A stretch of 64,000 bases of DNA from Pannonibacter tanglangensis (lineage in GTDB: Bacteria > Pseudomonadota > Alphaproteobacteria > Rhizobiales > Stappiaceae), in NCBI RefSeq assembly GCF_009915685.1, contig NZ_JAABLP010000001.1, one strand, 5' to 3'. Under the pieces are notes generated by a model that searched no databases, was not told the DNA's origin, and saw only the letters and a list, made by a program, of their open reading frames with translations. Each line of letters starts with the position of its first letter. The first letter of the stretch is position 1. Below are positions 51,811 to 60,998 of this stretch, in pieces. A program made the translations under genes and the position numbers.

Positions 51811-53795
51811 GACGGGCTGCCCTCCGCGGCAGGAGCAGGTGGCACCGGGGCAAGGCCCAGCCTTGCATGAAGCCCGGTGAGAAGGTCGAGGATGTCGCAG
51901 CCTTCGTGCAGGAAGATCGAGACCCCGGCGGCGCGCAGGCTGGCCTCCAGGTCGCCCGGCTTGCCGGCAAGGCACAGGGTCTCGGCGCCGGCCTCCGCCA
52001 GCTGCCGCGCCGCCTCGGCGGCACTTTCACCATAGATCCGGTCGGAGGAGACCAGGCAGGCGACGCGGGTGCCGCTTGCCCGGAAGGCGGCGACAAGGGC
52101 CGGGAGGTCGGCCACTTCCTCGCCACCGGGCGTGCGCAGGCCGCCCGCCTCGAAGACATTCTTGGTCCAGGTCGCGCGGGCCGTGAACTGGGCCAGCGGA
52201 CCGATGGTGGCAAGGAACACGGCCGCCTTCGCCGGATCGGCCACCGCCGCCGCCTCGCGCAGCTTCTCGTAGGGTTCCGCCACGCGGTAGACCGGCAGCG
52301 TGGCGATGCGCAGCGGCTCGACCGGCGGGCGCGAGGCCGTGATGTCGATCAGGCTCGCGCCCCGCTTCAGGGCCTCGGTCACCGCGCTCAGCTGCTCGCC
52401 CCGGCCCGGCACCGGCAGGCCGAAGGGATGCCGGGCCGGGAAGACGTCGTCGGTTTCCACCGCCAGCACCCGGACGGGGGCCTCCGCGATGTTGGGGAAG
52501 GCGCTCACGCCGGTCAGCGGCAGCCGCCGGGTTGCGATCTTGCGGTCGCGGGCAAGGCGCGCCTCGCGGATCAGCTGCTGCGGCCGGCCCTCGGTCAGGC
52601 CCTGCAGCAGTCCGCCGCCGGCCTCGATCTGCTGGAACAGGCTCCAGGCGGCGGCGGCCAGTTCCTCCGTCCGCGCCTCGATGGCGCCGGAGCCGGCGCC
52701 CGGGTCGGCGACCCGGTGCAGGTTGCTTTCCTCGATCAGGATGGCCTGGGTGTTGCGCGCCACGCGCCGGGCAAAGGCATCCGGCAGCCCGAGCGCCTGG
52801 GTGAAGGGCAGCACCGTGACGCTGTCGGCGCCGCCGATGCCGGCGGCAAAGGCGGCGACCGTGCCGCGCAGCATGTTCACGTAAGGGTCGACGCGGGTCA
52901 TCATCCGCCACGAGGTTTCCATGTGCAGCCGGGCCGGGATCTGCGGCAGGCCGGCGCCCTCCAGCAGGCCGGCCCAGAGCCGGCGCAGCGCGCGCGCCTT
53001 GGCGATGGTGCCGAACTGGTCGGCTTCCGCCACGAGTGTCACGCCGACCAGCTGCGGCAGGCGGTCCCAGGGCACGCCGGCGGCCTCGAGGTCGCGGAAA
53101 TAGGTGAGGATGGCGGCCAGGGTGAAGGCCAGCTCCTGGACTGCCGTGGCCCCGCGGTCGTGCCAGAGCCGGCCGTCGCCGTTGAGGATCGGGGCGGCGA
53201 TGCCGCGGTCGCTGCAGAAGCCGACGATGTCCAGCATCCGGCGACGCAGCATCGGGATCTCGCTGCGCAGGACGCCGGTGTGGACCAGCTTGCCGATGTA
53301 GTCGCTGTTGGAGACCAGGTTCAGGCGCGAAGGGTCAAGCCCGCGCTGCTCGGCGAGCGCGACCAGCAGGGCGAGCGCCGAGGAGGTCTCGTAGCCGCCG
53401 TCGAGCCGGATCTCGATCAGGTCGAGGAGGACCGTGTCGAACAGCCGGGCAAAGGCCTCGATGTCCTGCCCGGCAACGCCGAAGCCACGGGCGTGGGACG
53501 AGGAGGCCAGCACCAGCTCGATGCCGTCCGCGCCCCCCTCGAGGTCCTGCAGCATGAGCTCGTTGGCGGCAGCCGCATCCGGATGGTCGATGCGCTGGAT
53601 GATGCGCCAGGGCGCGCCGACCGCCCGGCCGGCCTGCGGGCTGGCATCCCGACGGGGGGCATAGAGGGGCGAGATGGCCAGACCGTCCTCCGTGCGGGAG
53701 GTCAGCCGGTCCCGGGGGGCGCCCTTCAGCGCCTTGTCGACGGCCTCGAGCCAGCGGCCTTCGTCGGCCGCAAAGTCAGACTGTTGATGTGCCAC
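51807..53795 (-). CDS. mutA: Methylmalonyl-CoA mutase, small subunit
   Basis: 662-residue partner of the large subunit with the same TIM-barrel plan but a degenerate C-terminal domain that lacks the DxHxxG cobalamin motif, as expected for the non-catalytic subunit of the heterodimer. The best start is GTG 53795, eight bases after AAGGAG; a GTG at 53813 would add six residues. First gene of the two-gene operon; the epimerase and the MeaB chaperone are not in the window. Confidence 0.92.
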   Translation of the reverse strand: MAHQQSDFAADEGRWLEAVDKALKGAPRDRLTSRTEDGLAISPLYAPRRDASPQAGRAVGAPWRIIQRIDHPDAAAANELMLQDLEGGADGIELVLASSSHARGFGVAGQDIEAFARLFDTVLLDLIEIRLDGGYETSSALALLVALAEQRGLDPSRLNLVSNSDYIGKLVHTGVLRSEIPMLRRRMLDIVGFCSDRGIAAPILNGDGRLWHDRGATAVQELAFTLAAILTYFRDLEAAGVPWDRLPQLVGVTLVAEADQFGTIAKARALRRLWAGLLEGAGLPQIPARLHMETSWRMMTRVDPYVNMLRGTVAAFAAGIGGADSVTVLPFTQALGLPDAFARRVARNTQAILIEESNLHRVADPGAGSGAIEARTEELAAAAWSLFQQIEAGGGLLQGLTEGRPQQLIREARLARDRKIATRRLPLTGVSAFPNIAEAPVRVLAVETDDVFPARHPFGLPVPGRGEQLSAVTEALKRGASLIDITASRPPVEPLRIATLPVYRVAEPYEKLREAAAVADPAKAAVFLATIGPLAQFTARATWTKNVFEAGGLRTPGGEEVADLPALVAAFRASGTRVACLVSSDRIYGESAAEAARQLAEAGAETLCLAGKPGDLEASLRAAGVSIFLHEGCDILDLLTGLHARLGLAPVPPAPAAEGSPS

Positions 53796-54207
53796 TTCGT
53801 CCGCTCCTTGCACTGCCCCGTTATTCCACCGGCCCTCTCCTGGCGCAAGTTAGGCGAAAGGGGGGACTTCCCGCTGCGGTTATGCGGCACAACTTTTTGG
53901 CGTAACGATGCAATTTATCGAATTGTGACATACAAAACCGGAAAATTGGCGGGATTTGGCAACAGTCTGGGACATAATACGGTTGGTATTTTTATGGTTT
54001 ATGGGCTAGAAGAGAAATTGCCGCAACGGCAAGCCTCGTAGTTCCAAAGGGTCACTCCCGAGGAACGGGGCCCCGGACCAAAGCAGCCGCCCATCACAAC
54101 AACACGGCGCCGCGGTTCGCGACCTCAACGGGGTCAGCCTGCTTCCCTCGGGAAGCAACAACAACACGAGCAGCCCTGAGCTGCCGAGAAAAAATGGATG
54201 TGCACAC
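53796..54207. other. AT-rich divergent region before the LuxR gene
   Basis: About 410 bp between divergent genes. The stretch 53890-54020 is far more AT-rich than its neighbours and must contain the LuxR promoter; a stem-loop GCTTCC-CTCG-GGAAGC (54141-54156) and CAACAACAAC-type sequence lie in the probable leader. No small gene is supported. Confidence 0.5.
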
Positions 54208-54909
54208 ATGTTGGATGAAGCTGAACTCAGCACGCAGTTGCGTACCATTTCCGAGGCCGGATCCGCCCAGCTGGTCCTCGATGTCCTTGAATCCAACCTG
54301 CGCCGCATCGGTGCGACGCATGTTCTCATCACCGGCCTGCCCATGCCCAAGCGCACGATCGACAGTCTCGTGCAGCGCATCCGCTGGGCCGACACCCGCT
54401 CCGGCACGCATGAGAATGTTTCCCTGAGCGCCAATGACAGCGCCCTGTTCCTCGGTCTGGCCTCCAACCGCGCCTCCGTCTGGACGGTCACCGCCGGCGA
54501 CATGGAACACTCGCGCCTGCTGGCTGCCGTCGGCGAAGGGGCCCAGGTGGTGATCATTCCCGTGACCGAGCTTCATCCCTTCCAGGCCTTTGTCTATTGC
54601 GCCGGCACCAGCCTCAAGACCGACAAGTGCACGCTTGCCGCGCTCGAGGTCCTGACCGACGCCGCATTTGCAAAGCTGCAGGACATGGGCGTCGTCACCG
54701 CCCAGCGTCCGGGCGCCCTGTCGATCCGCGAAAGGAAGGTTCTCGAACTGACCGCCTTCGGCAAGACGGCCAGCGAGATCGCCGAACTGCTCGACATTTC
54801 GCAGCGGACGGTTCACGCCCACCTGCAGAATGCCAGCGTCAAGCTCAACGCCACGAACAAGACCCACACGGTCGTCGAGGCGCTGCGCTACGGCCAGATC
54901 CGCGTCTGA
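54208..54909 (+). CDS. LuxR-family regulator, probably a quorum-sensing solo
   Basis: 233 residues: N-terminal region with the shape of an autoinducer-binding domain (about 15-165) and a C-terminal GerE-type helix-turn-helix LSIRERKVLELTAFGKTASEIAELLDISQRTVHAHLQNASVKLNATNKTHTVVEAL. Several conserved ligand-pocket residues of acyl-homoserine-lactone receptors cannot be confirmed by eye, so the signal is uncertain. There is no luxI gene in the window. It has a long AT-rich leader and a strong terminator, so it is monocistronic. Confidence 0.88.
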   Translation: MLDEAELSTQLRTISEAGSAQLVLDVLESNLRRIGATHVLITGLPMPKRTIDSLVQRIRWADTRSGTHENVSLSANDSALFLGLASNRASVWTVTAGDMEHSRLLAAVGEGAQVVIIPVTELHPFQAFVYCAGTSLKTDKCTLAALEVLTDAAFAKLQDMGVVTAQRPGALSIRERKVLELTAFGKTASEIAELLDISQRTVHAHLQNASVKLNATNKTHTVVEALRYGQIRV

Positions 54910-54939
54910 AAGCGCGGTCGGGTCCGCCCATATCCTTAT

Positions 54940-54967
54940 GGCCTGCGGCTCGCCGCAGGCCTTTTTT
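54940..54967 (+). terminator. Terminator of the LuxR-type gene
   Basis: Stem GGCCTGCGG / CCGCAGGCC (54940-54948 with 54953-54961), 4-nt loop CTCG, followed by TTTTTT: canonical intrinsic terminator 30 bp after the stop. Confidence 0.95.
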
Positions 54968-55064
54968 GATTGAGATTTTGGGTCAGGGCGAGGTGCCGGG
55001 ACAGCAGACACGGAGGCTGGCGCAAGCTTCCGCTCCGACCGGATGGACTGGTCCTGGCCACCCA

Positions 55065-55094
55065 GAAAAAAGGGCCCGCGGTGCCGCGAGCCCG
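55065..55094 (-). terminator. Terminator of the DUF4332 gene
   Basis: Stem GGGCTCGCGG / CCGCGGGCCC (one G-T pair) with a 2-nt gap. On the minus strand it is followed by TTTTTT, 25 bp after the DUF4332 stop. Confidence 0.88.
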
Positions 55095-55119
55095 GGTCGG
55101 AGTGCTGCGTGCAGCCTGA

Positions 55120-55527
55120 TCAGTAGCTCATGATCGCCGGAAGCGCCTTGGCTTCCTCGACCCACTTCTCGACCATCTTTTCCGAGGGCACCTGACGGAC
55201 CAGTTTCCTGGCCTCATTCACTTCGGCCATCTTGGCGGCCAGGTTGGCCGGGACGCGGTGCTTGAGTTCCTTGACCGTGTCGACGCCGGCGGCTTCCAGC
55301 AGCTCGGAATACTCTTCCGCGACGCCCTTGATCCGCATCAGGTCGGACATGTTGGCCCATTTCAGGATGCGGCTGCCGTCGATGCCGGTCTCTTCCGCCA
55401 GGGCCTTGCGCCCCTTGGGATCCTTGGCGCGGTCGAGCAGGTCGTCCGTCGTCTTGATTCCAACGCCGTGAAGCTTCTCGGCATAGACCTTGCCGATCCC
55501 CTCGATGTCACTCACCGGATAGGCCAT
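55120..55527 (-). CDS. DUF4332 helix-hairpin-helix protein
   Basis: 135-residue protein with two helix-hairpin-helix-like repeats: IEGIGKVYAEKLHGVGIKTTDDLL and IKGVAEEYSELLEAAGVDTVKEL, the DUF4332 pattern. HhH units usually bind DNA or nucleic acid non-specifically, but the role of this family is not established. The ATG at 55527 has AAGGGAGA 8 nt upstream and is preferred to ATG 55533. Monocistronic with its own terminator. Confidence 0.9.
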   Translation of the reverse strand: MAYPVSDIEGIGKVYAEKLHGVGIKTTDDLLDRAKDPKGRKALAEETGIDGSRILKWANMSDLMRIKGVAEEYSELLEAAGVDTVKELKHRVPANLAAKMAEVNEARKLVRQVPSEKMVEKWVEEAKALPAIMSY

Positions 55528-55578
55528 TCCCATTCTCCCTTGTGGCTGAAGCCCTGACCTCGGCTGGCAGATTAGCGG

Positions 55579-55965
55579 TCACACCAGCTGATTCAATCCC
55601 GGAATGCGGGCGATCGCCGCATTGACCACCTCTTCGCCGGCCTGTTCGCGGGCAAAGCCGACGATCTCGCGGGCAACGGTCTTCACCTGCTCCAGATCGA
55701 GCCCGGCGTTGGAGAGCTCGTTCAGCGTCGCCATTGCGCCTATGCTGCCGCCCATCATGCCGGCGATGGAGCCGAACAGGCCGCCGGCCTGCTGCTGGCC
55801 TTCCGCCATGATGGCCTCTGCGCCGGGCAAGGCCGCCATGATCTGCGGCACGAGGTCCTGCGGACCATCCTTGGCGAGAAACCGCAGGATGATGCCGATG
55901 GCCGTGCGGGCCGTCTCCTCACCAAGCCCGGCGGCCGTCATGATGCGCGCTACGAGTTCTTCCAT
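55579..55965 (-). CDS. DUF2267/DUF2780-like small protein
   Basis: 128 residues, helical, beginning MEELVARIMTAAGLGEETARTAIGIILRFLAKDGPQDLVPQIMAALPGAEAIM and then a Gly-rich linker (GGLFGSIAGMMGGSIGA) before a second helical section. This arrangement resembles DUF2267 or DUF2780 proteins, whose function is unknown. AGGAG precedes ATG 55965. Divergent from the HerA-like ATPase gene. Confidence 0.72.
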   Translation of the reverse strand: MEELVARIMTAAGLGEETARTAIGIILRFLAKDGPQDLVPQIMAALPGAEAIMAEGQQQAGGLFGSIAGMMGGSIGAMATLNELSNAGLDLEQVKTVAREIVGFAREQAGEEVVNAAIARIPGLNQLV

Positions 55966-56135
55966 CCTGATCTCCTGAAGCTTTCGACGTCGTGCTATGT
56001 CACGTGTGAAGCAGCTGGCCTTGTCTATACACACGAGGCAGATCGCACGTCGATGACAGCTTTGCCAGCGGGGGCTGGTGGCTTATCAGTTGAGGCAGCG
56101 ATTTTTGCTGCGGGGACTTTCCGGGAGAACGGGAT

Positions 56136-57686
56136 TTGAGCGAGAGCATTTTCATCGGCGGCAGCGGCAAGGACGAGGTGCTGAGCCTGAAGCTGGCCAA
56201 CCGCCACGGCCTGATCACCGGGGCCACCGGCACCGGCAAGACCGTCACCCTGCAGATCCTGGCCGAAGGCTTTTCCAGGGCGGGCGTACCCGTGTTCTGT
56301 GCCGACGTGAAGGGCGACCTGTCCGGCATCGCCATGCCGGGTGACCCGAAGGACTTCCTGCTGAAACGCGCCGAACAGATCGGCATTGCCGACAGCTATG
56401 ACTTCGAGGGCTTCCCGGCGGTGTTCTGGGACCTGTTCGGCGAGCAGGGGCATCCGCTGCGCGCCACCGTCTCCGAGATCGGGCCGCTGCTGCTCGCCCG
56501 CATGCTGGATCTCAACGACACCCAGGAAGGCGTGCTCAACATCGCCTTCGAGCTGGCCGATGACGAGGGCCTGCTGCTGCTGGATCTCAAGGACCTGCGG
56601 GCGATGATCGCCCATGTGGGCGAGCGGGCGCAGGAGCTGTCGAAGGTCTATGGCAACGTCTCGGCCGCCTCGGTCGGCGCGATCCAGCGGGCACTGCTGG
56701 TGCTGGAGCGCGAGGGCGCGGACCAGTTCTTCGGCGAGCCGGCGCTGGACATTTCCGACTTCGCCCGCACGACGCGCGACGGGCTCGGTATCGTCAACAT
56801 CCTGGCGGCCGACAAGCTGATGCACTCGCCGCGGCTCTACGCCACCTTCCTGCTCTGGATGCTGTCGGAGCTGTTCGAGGAGCTTCCCGAGGTCGGCGAT
56901 CCGGAGAAGCCGAAGCTGGTGTTCTTCTTCGACGAGGCACATCTGCTCTTCACCGAAGCCCCCAAGGCCTTGCTGCAGAAGGTGGAGCAGGTGGTCCGCC
57001 TGATCCGCTCCAAGGGCGTTGGCGTCTATTTCGTCACGCAGAACCCGCTCGACGTGCCGGAAACGGTGCTGGCGCAGCTCGGCAACCGGGTGCAGCACGC
57101 CCTGCGTGCCTTCACGCCCCGCGACCAGAAGGCGGTGCGGGCGGCGGCCGAGACGTTCCGGCCCAATCCGGATCTCGACACGGCGCAGGTGATCACCGAG
57201 CTGGGCGTCGGCGAGGCGCTGGTGTCGACGCTGGAGGGCAAGGGCATCCCGACCGTTGTCCAGCGGACGCTGATCCGTCCGCCCTCCTCGCGGATGGGGC
57301 CGGTGACCGCATCGGAACGGCGCGATTGCATCGAATCGAGCCCGCTCTTCGGTCTTTACGAGCGCAGCCGTGACCGGGAGTCCGCCTACGAGGTGCTCCT
57401 GGAGCGCGCGCGCAAGCAGCAGGAGCGCGAGGAGGGCGAGCGCGGACGCGAGGCCGACGAGGAAGCCCGCGGCGGCACGCGGCGCACCCGCAGCGGCTTC
57501 CAGGTGCCGGATTTCGGCCGCGACGACACGCGCGGCCCCGCCCGCGAGCCCGCACGGCGCCCCCGGGCGTCCAGCCGCGACAGCGTGGTGGAGGCCGGCA
57601 TGAAGTCGGCCGCGCGCAGTCTGGGCTCGTCGCTCGGCCGGGCCTTGGTGCGCGGGGTTCTGGGCTCGCTGAAACGCGGCTTCTGA
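56136..57686 (+). CDS. HerA-like ATPase, DUF853/YjgR family
   Basis: 516-residue P-loop protein: Walker A GATGTGKT (about residues 29-36), Walker B VFFFDEAHLL (about 265), and the DUF853 features DVKGDLSG, QRALLVLEREGADQFFGEP and IRSKGVGVYFVTQNPLDVP. The family resembles HerA/FtsK hexameric motors but its biological role is unknown. From about residue 430 the chain is charged and low-complexity (EREEGERGREADEEARGGT), then a basic Ser/Arg tail. It begins at TTG 56136 with GGGAGA upstream; no nearer ATG is in frame. Confidence 0.9.
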   Translation: MSESIFIGGSGKDEVLSLKLANRHGLITGATGTGKTVTLQILAEGFSRAGVPVFCADVKGDLSGIAMPGDPKDFLLKRAEQIGIADSYDFEGFPAVFWDLFGEQGHPLRATVSEIGPLLLARMLDLNDTQEGVLNIAFELADDEGLLLLDLKDLRAMIAHVGERAQELSKVYGNVSAASVGAIQRALLVLEREGADQFFGEPALDISDFARTTRDGLGIVNILAADKLMHSPRLYATFLLWMLSELFEELPEVGDPEKPKLVFFFDEAHLLFTEAPKALLQKVEQVVRLIRSKGVGVYFVTQNPLDVPETVLAQLGNRVQHALRAFTPRDQKAVRAAAETFRPNPDLDTAQVITELGVGEALVSTLEGKGIPTVVQRTLIRPPSSRMGPVTASERRDCIESSPLFGLYERSRDRESAYEVLLERARKQQEREEGERGREADEEARGGTRRTRSGFQVPDFGRDDTRGPAREPARRPRASSRDSVVEAGMKSAARSLGSSLGRALVRGVLGSLKRGF

Positions 57687-57696
57687 GCCGGACCAT

Positions 57697-57719
57697 GAGC
57701 CGGCAGAGCTAGCCGGCTC
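57697..57719 (+). terminator. Hairpin after the HerA-like gene
   Basis: Perfect 8-bp stem GAGCCGGC / GCCGGCTC with a 7-nt loop, 10 bp after the stop; there is no T-run, so it is at best a weak terminator. Confidence 0.45.
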
Positions 57720-57732
57720 ACTGTTGCGCGGC

Positions 57733-57766
57733 GCACAAGCATCTTCGCATTTGCGAGAATTTGTGC
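57733..57766. promoter_or_regulatory. Dyad in the panB leader region
   Basis: GCACAA (57733-57738) and TTGTGC (57761-57766) form arms of a dyad around an imperfect inner repeat TTCGCA...TGCGAG, 46 bp before panB. The same TTGTGC/GCACAA half-site occurs upstream of the HAD gene. Possible regulator site or leader hairpin; unproven. Confidence 0.4.
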
Positions 57767-57811
57767 AACATCCTCTTCCGGGCGCGGCAGGTCGCCCGGG
57801 AGGAACAGACC

Positions 57812-58672
57812 ATGAGTGCATCGGCTTCCGTGAAGTCCGTGACACCGCCGATGGTGGAACGGCGCAAGGGTGGCACCCCGCTCGTATGCCTGACGGCCTA
57901 CACGACCCCCGTGGCGGCCATCGCCGACCGGCATTGCGACATCATCCTCGTCGGCGACAGCGTCGGCATGGTGCTGCATGGCCTGCCGTCGACGCTCGGC
58001 GTGACGCTCGAGATGATGATCCTGCATGGCAAGGCGGTGCGACGCGGCGTGGAGAAGGCGCTGCTGGTCGTCGACATGCCCTTCGGCACCTATGAGGAAA
58101 GCCCGGAGCAGGCCTTCCGCAATGCCGCCCGGCTGGTGGCGGAGACCGGCTGCGCTGCGGTGAAGCTGGAAGGCGGCGTGACCATGGCCGAGACCATCCG
58201 TTTCCTGACCCGGCGCGGCATCCCGGTGATGGCGCATGTCGGGCTGACGCCGCAGGCGGTCAACAGCTTCGGCGGCTACAAGGTGCAAGGGCGCGGCGAG
58301 GACGGCGAACGGATCGTCGCCGACGCCCGTGCGGTGGCGGAAGCCGGTGCCTTTTCCGTCGTGCTCGAGAAGGTGCCCGATGCCCTCGCCCGGCGCATCA
58401 CGGCCGAAGTTCCCATTCCGACCATCGGCATCGGCGCGTCTGCGGCCTGCGACGGTCAGGTGCTCGTCATCGACGACATGCTGGGCATGTTCACGGCCTT
58501 CCGGCCGAAATTCGTCAAGCGCTATGCCGAACTCGGCCATTCGGCCGAAGCGGCCGTGGCGGCCTATGCCGAGGACGTGCGCGCCCGGGCCTTCCCTGCA
58601 GCCGACCATGTCTTCGGCGACGGGGCGGACATGTCGAGCCTGATCACCCCCAAGGCGGAAGGTGCCGAATGA
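57812..58672 (+). CDS. panB: 3-methyl-2-oxobutanoate hydroxymethyltransferase
   Basis: 286-residue decameric enzyme that transfers a hydroxymethyl group from 5,10-methylene-tetrahydrofolate to 2-oxoisovalerate, the first committed step to pantothenate and coenzyme A. Signatures: LTAYTTPVAAIADRHCDIILVGDSVGMVLHG (Mg-binding Asp), VVDMPFGTYE, AVKLEGG, HVGLTPQAVNSFGGYKVQGR and TIGIGASAACDGQVLVIDDMLG. Its stop overlaps the panC start (ATGA). GGGAGGA ribosome site. Confidence 0.97.
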   Translation: MSASASVKSVTPPMVERRKGGTPLVCLTAYTTPVAAIADRHCDIILVGDSVGMVLHGLPSTLGVTLEMMILHGKAVRRGVEKALLVVDMPFGTYEESPEQAFRNAARLVAETGCAAVKLEGGVTMAETIRFLTRRGIPVMAHVGLTPQAVNSFGGYKVQGRGEDGERIVADARAVAEAGAFSVVLEKVPDALARRITAEVPIPTIGIGASAACDGQVLVIDDMLGMFTAFRPKFVKRYAELGHSAEAAVAAYAEDVRARAFPAADHVFGDGADMSSLITPKAEGAE

Positions 58673-59520
58673 CGGCGACGCTGCACAGCCGGGCGGAGCT
58701 GCGGGCGCAGGTCCGGACCTGGCACCGGGACGGTTTGCGGATCGGCGTCGTGCCGACCATGGGCGCGCTGCACGAGGGCCATCTGGCCCTGGTGCGCCGG
58801 GCGCTGGCCGAGACCGACCGGGTGATCGTGACGATCTTCGTCAACCCGAAGCAGTTCAACAACGCCAGCGACCTGTCGACCTACCCGCGCACGCTGGACG
58901 CGGACACGGCCAGCCTGACGCCGCTCGGCACCCATGTGGTCTATGCGCCGGGGGTGGACGAGATCTATCCGGCCGGCTTTGCCACCAATGTCTCGGTGAG
59001 CGGGGTGAGCGAGGGCCTGTGCGGGGCGCATCGTCCCGGGCATTTCGACGGTGTTGCCACCGTCGTTGCCAAGCTGCTGCTGCAGACCGGAGCTGACAAG
59101 GCCTATTTCGGCGAAAAGGACTTCCAGCAGTTGCAGGTCGTGCGCAGGCTGGTGGCAGACCTCGACATTCCGGTCGAGATCGTCCCCTGCCCGACCGTGC
59201 GCGAGGCCGATGGCCTTGCCATGTCCTCGCGCAACGTGCGGCTGTCGCCGGAAGACCGGGCCGTGGCGCCGCGGCTTGCGGCCATCCTGACCCGGACCGC
59301 AGGGGCGCTGGCGGGCGGCGGGGCAGCCGCACCGCTCCTGGCTGCGGCAACCGCCGACATCCTGGCGGCCGGCTTTTCCGAGGTCGAGTATCTGGAGCTG
59401 CGCGCGGAAGATGGGCTCGGCCCGCTGGAGCAGGCCGACCGTCCGGCCCGGCTTCTGGTCGCCGCCTGGCTCGGCGGTGTGCGCCTCATCGACAATGTCG
59501 CGGTGCGACCGCAGGCGTGA
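58669..59520 (+). CDS. panC: Pantothenate synthetase
   Basis: 283-residue ATP-dependent ligase that joins pantoate and beta-alanine. ATP-site motifs are visible: the HIGH-like MGALHEGHLALVR near the start and the KMSKS-like LAMSSRNVRLS; VFVNPKQFN is also typical (here IFVNPKQFN). Forms a two-gene operon with panB, to which it is translationally coupled. Confidence 0.97.
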   Translation: MTATLHSRAELRAQVRTWHRDGLRIGVVPTMGALHEGHLALVRRALAETDRVIVTIFVNPKQFNNASDLSTYPRTLDADTASLTPLGTHVVYAPGVDEIYPAGFATNVSVSGVSEGLCGAHRPGHFDGVATVVAKLLLQTGADKAYFGEKDFQQLQVVRRLVADLDIPVEIVPCPTVREADGLAMSSRNVRLSPEDRAVAPRLAAILTRTAGALAGGGAAAPLLAAATADILAAGFSEVEYLELRAEDGLGPLEQADRPARLLVAAWLGGVRLIDNVAVRPQA

Positions 59521-59537
59521 GCCCTTCCGTCAGGTGC

Positions 59538-59621
59538 CCCACGTCCCGGGCCTGATGTCCCTGGCCTGTGTCTTCTGGCCTGACATCTTTGGCCAGACAT
59601 CTCGGGCCCGACATCTCAGGC
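59538..59621 (+). repeat. 14-bp minisatellite (six units)
   Basis: Six consecutive 14-bp units of form CTGACATCTCTGGC, each ending GGC: 59538-59551, 59552-59565, 59566-59579, 59580-59593, 59594-59607 and 59608-59621, about 60-80% alike. The last unit overlaps the stop codon of the multicopper oxidase on the minus strand. Confidence 0.88.
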
Positions 59622-60998
59622 AACACGCAGATAGCCGGTCAGGCCGGTCTTCTGGTGCTCGATGACATGGCAATGGAAGGCCCAGTTGCCGGGATTGTCG
59701 GCGACGAGGGCCACCTCCATCGTCTCCTGCGACAGGAGCAGGGCCGTATCCGTGACCAGCGGCGGCAGGGCGCGCCGGTTGGAGCGCAGCAGGCGGAAGC
59801 TCAGGCCGTGCAGGTGGATGGGATGGGCGTTCGGCGTCTCGTTGCGCAGGCGCAGGATGTAGGACCTGCCGAGCCGCAGCGTGGCCAGCGGATCCATCGG
59901 CCCCGGCGTATCACCGTCCCAGGCCACCCGGTTGATTGACCAGAAGCTCTTGCCGAGCGAGCCGCAGATGCCGCTGGCTGCCCCGTCCCCCTCCGGCGAC
60001 CAGCCGAAGACGAAATCCAGCGTTTCGGCCCGGGAAAGGTCAGGCCCGGCAACGGGATTGGCCGGCAAGGGCGCAAGCTCGGCCAGCGCGCGCCCGAGGC
60101 TGCGTCCGGTGGCGCGGAACCGGGCCATCAGCCGGGGGCCCCGGTCGGTCCGCAGCGTCAGCGTGACCTCCTGGCCCTCGGTGTCCGGCATGCGCAGCGC
60201 CACGTCGGCGCGCTGGCCGGGGGCAAGCATCAGCCCGGCGGCCGGCAGCGGATCGGCGAGGGGATGCGAATCAAGGGCAATCACCCGGCTCTCGCCGCCC
60301 TCCAGATCATAGGTGCCCACCCGCGTCATGTCGGTCATGACCAGGCGCAACCGGACGAGACCGCCGGCCGGCAGGTCATGCAGGGGCTCCGTCTGCCAGT
60401 TGACCGTCGACTGGGTTCCAAGCGTCCCGCCCCGGGCGGCATTGCGCAGGCGATAGAACTCGACGAACTGGCCATCCGCGCCCAGGCGGAAGTCGCGGAT
60501 GTTGAGCGGCAGGTCGACGTCAAAGCCGGGATCCTCGGCCTCATCGACGATCAGGAGGCCCGTCAGCCCGCGCGCCATCTGCTCCAGCGTGTTGCAGTGG
60601 GGGTGATACCAGAAGGTGCCGGCATCGGGAGAGGTCAGCGTGTAGCGGAAACGCTGGCCGGGCTCGATCGGGGCCTGCGTGAGATAGGGAACGCCGTCCA
60701 TCGCATTGGCAAGGCGCAGGCCGTGCCAGTGCACGACCGTGGCCTCCCGGAGCCGGTTGACCACATCCACCACATAGGGTTGCCCCTGCCGCAGCCGGAG
60801 CACGGGCGGCGGGCCCCGGTCACCGAAGGTCATCATGCCCCCGGTCACGACATCCGGCCGCAGCGCATGGGCGGTTTCGGTGACGGGCAGCAGCAGATCG
60901 GCGGCCTGGGCACGGGCCCCCGCATAGCCACCGACCGCGACGGCGGCCAGCGTGGCGGCGCCGCCGGTCAGGATGTCGCGCCGGGACAGGGTAAACAT
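59616..60998 (-). CDS. Tat-exported multicopper oxidase (laccase-like)
   Basis: 460-residue periplasmic copper enzyme with three cupredoxin domains. The N-terminus FTLSRRDILTGGAATLAAV is a twin-arginine signal. All four copper-binding motifs are present: HWHG (VVHWHGLRL), WYHPHC, HPIHLHG and HCHVIEHQKTGLTGYLRV. A CueO-like role in copper tolerance is possible, but the Met-rich insert of CueO is not seen, so a laccase-like oxidase of unknown substrate is the safer call. A distal ATG frame to 61373 is not supported; AAGGAACG precedes ATG 60998. Confidence 0.94.
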   Translation of the reverse strand: MFTLSRRDILTGGAATLAAVAVGGYAGARAQAADLLLPVTETAHALRPDVVTGGMMTFGDRGPPPVLRLRQGQPYVVDVVNRLREATVVHWHGLRLANAMDGVPYLTQAPIEPGQRFRYTLTSPDAGTFWYHPHCNTLEQMARGLTGLLIVDEAEDPGFDVDLPLNIRDFRLGADGQFVEFYRLRNAARGGTLGTQSTVNWQTEPLHDLPAGGLVRLRLVMTDMTRVGTYDLEGGESRVIALDSHPLADPLPAAGLMLAPGQRADVALRMPDTEGQEVTLTLRTDRGPRLMARFRATGRSLGRALAELAPLPANPVAGPDLSRAETLDFVFGWSPEGDGAASGICGSLGKSFWSINRVAWDGDTPGPMDPLATLRLGRSYILRLRNETPNAHPIHLHGLSFRLLRSNRRALPPLVTDTALLLSQETMEVALVADNPGNWAFHCHVIEHQKTGLTGYLRVA

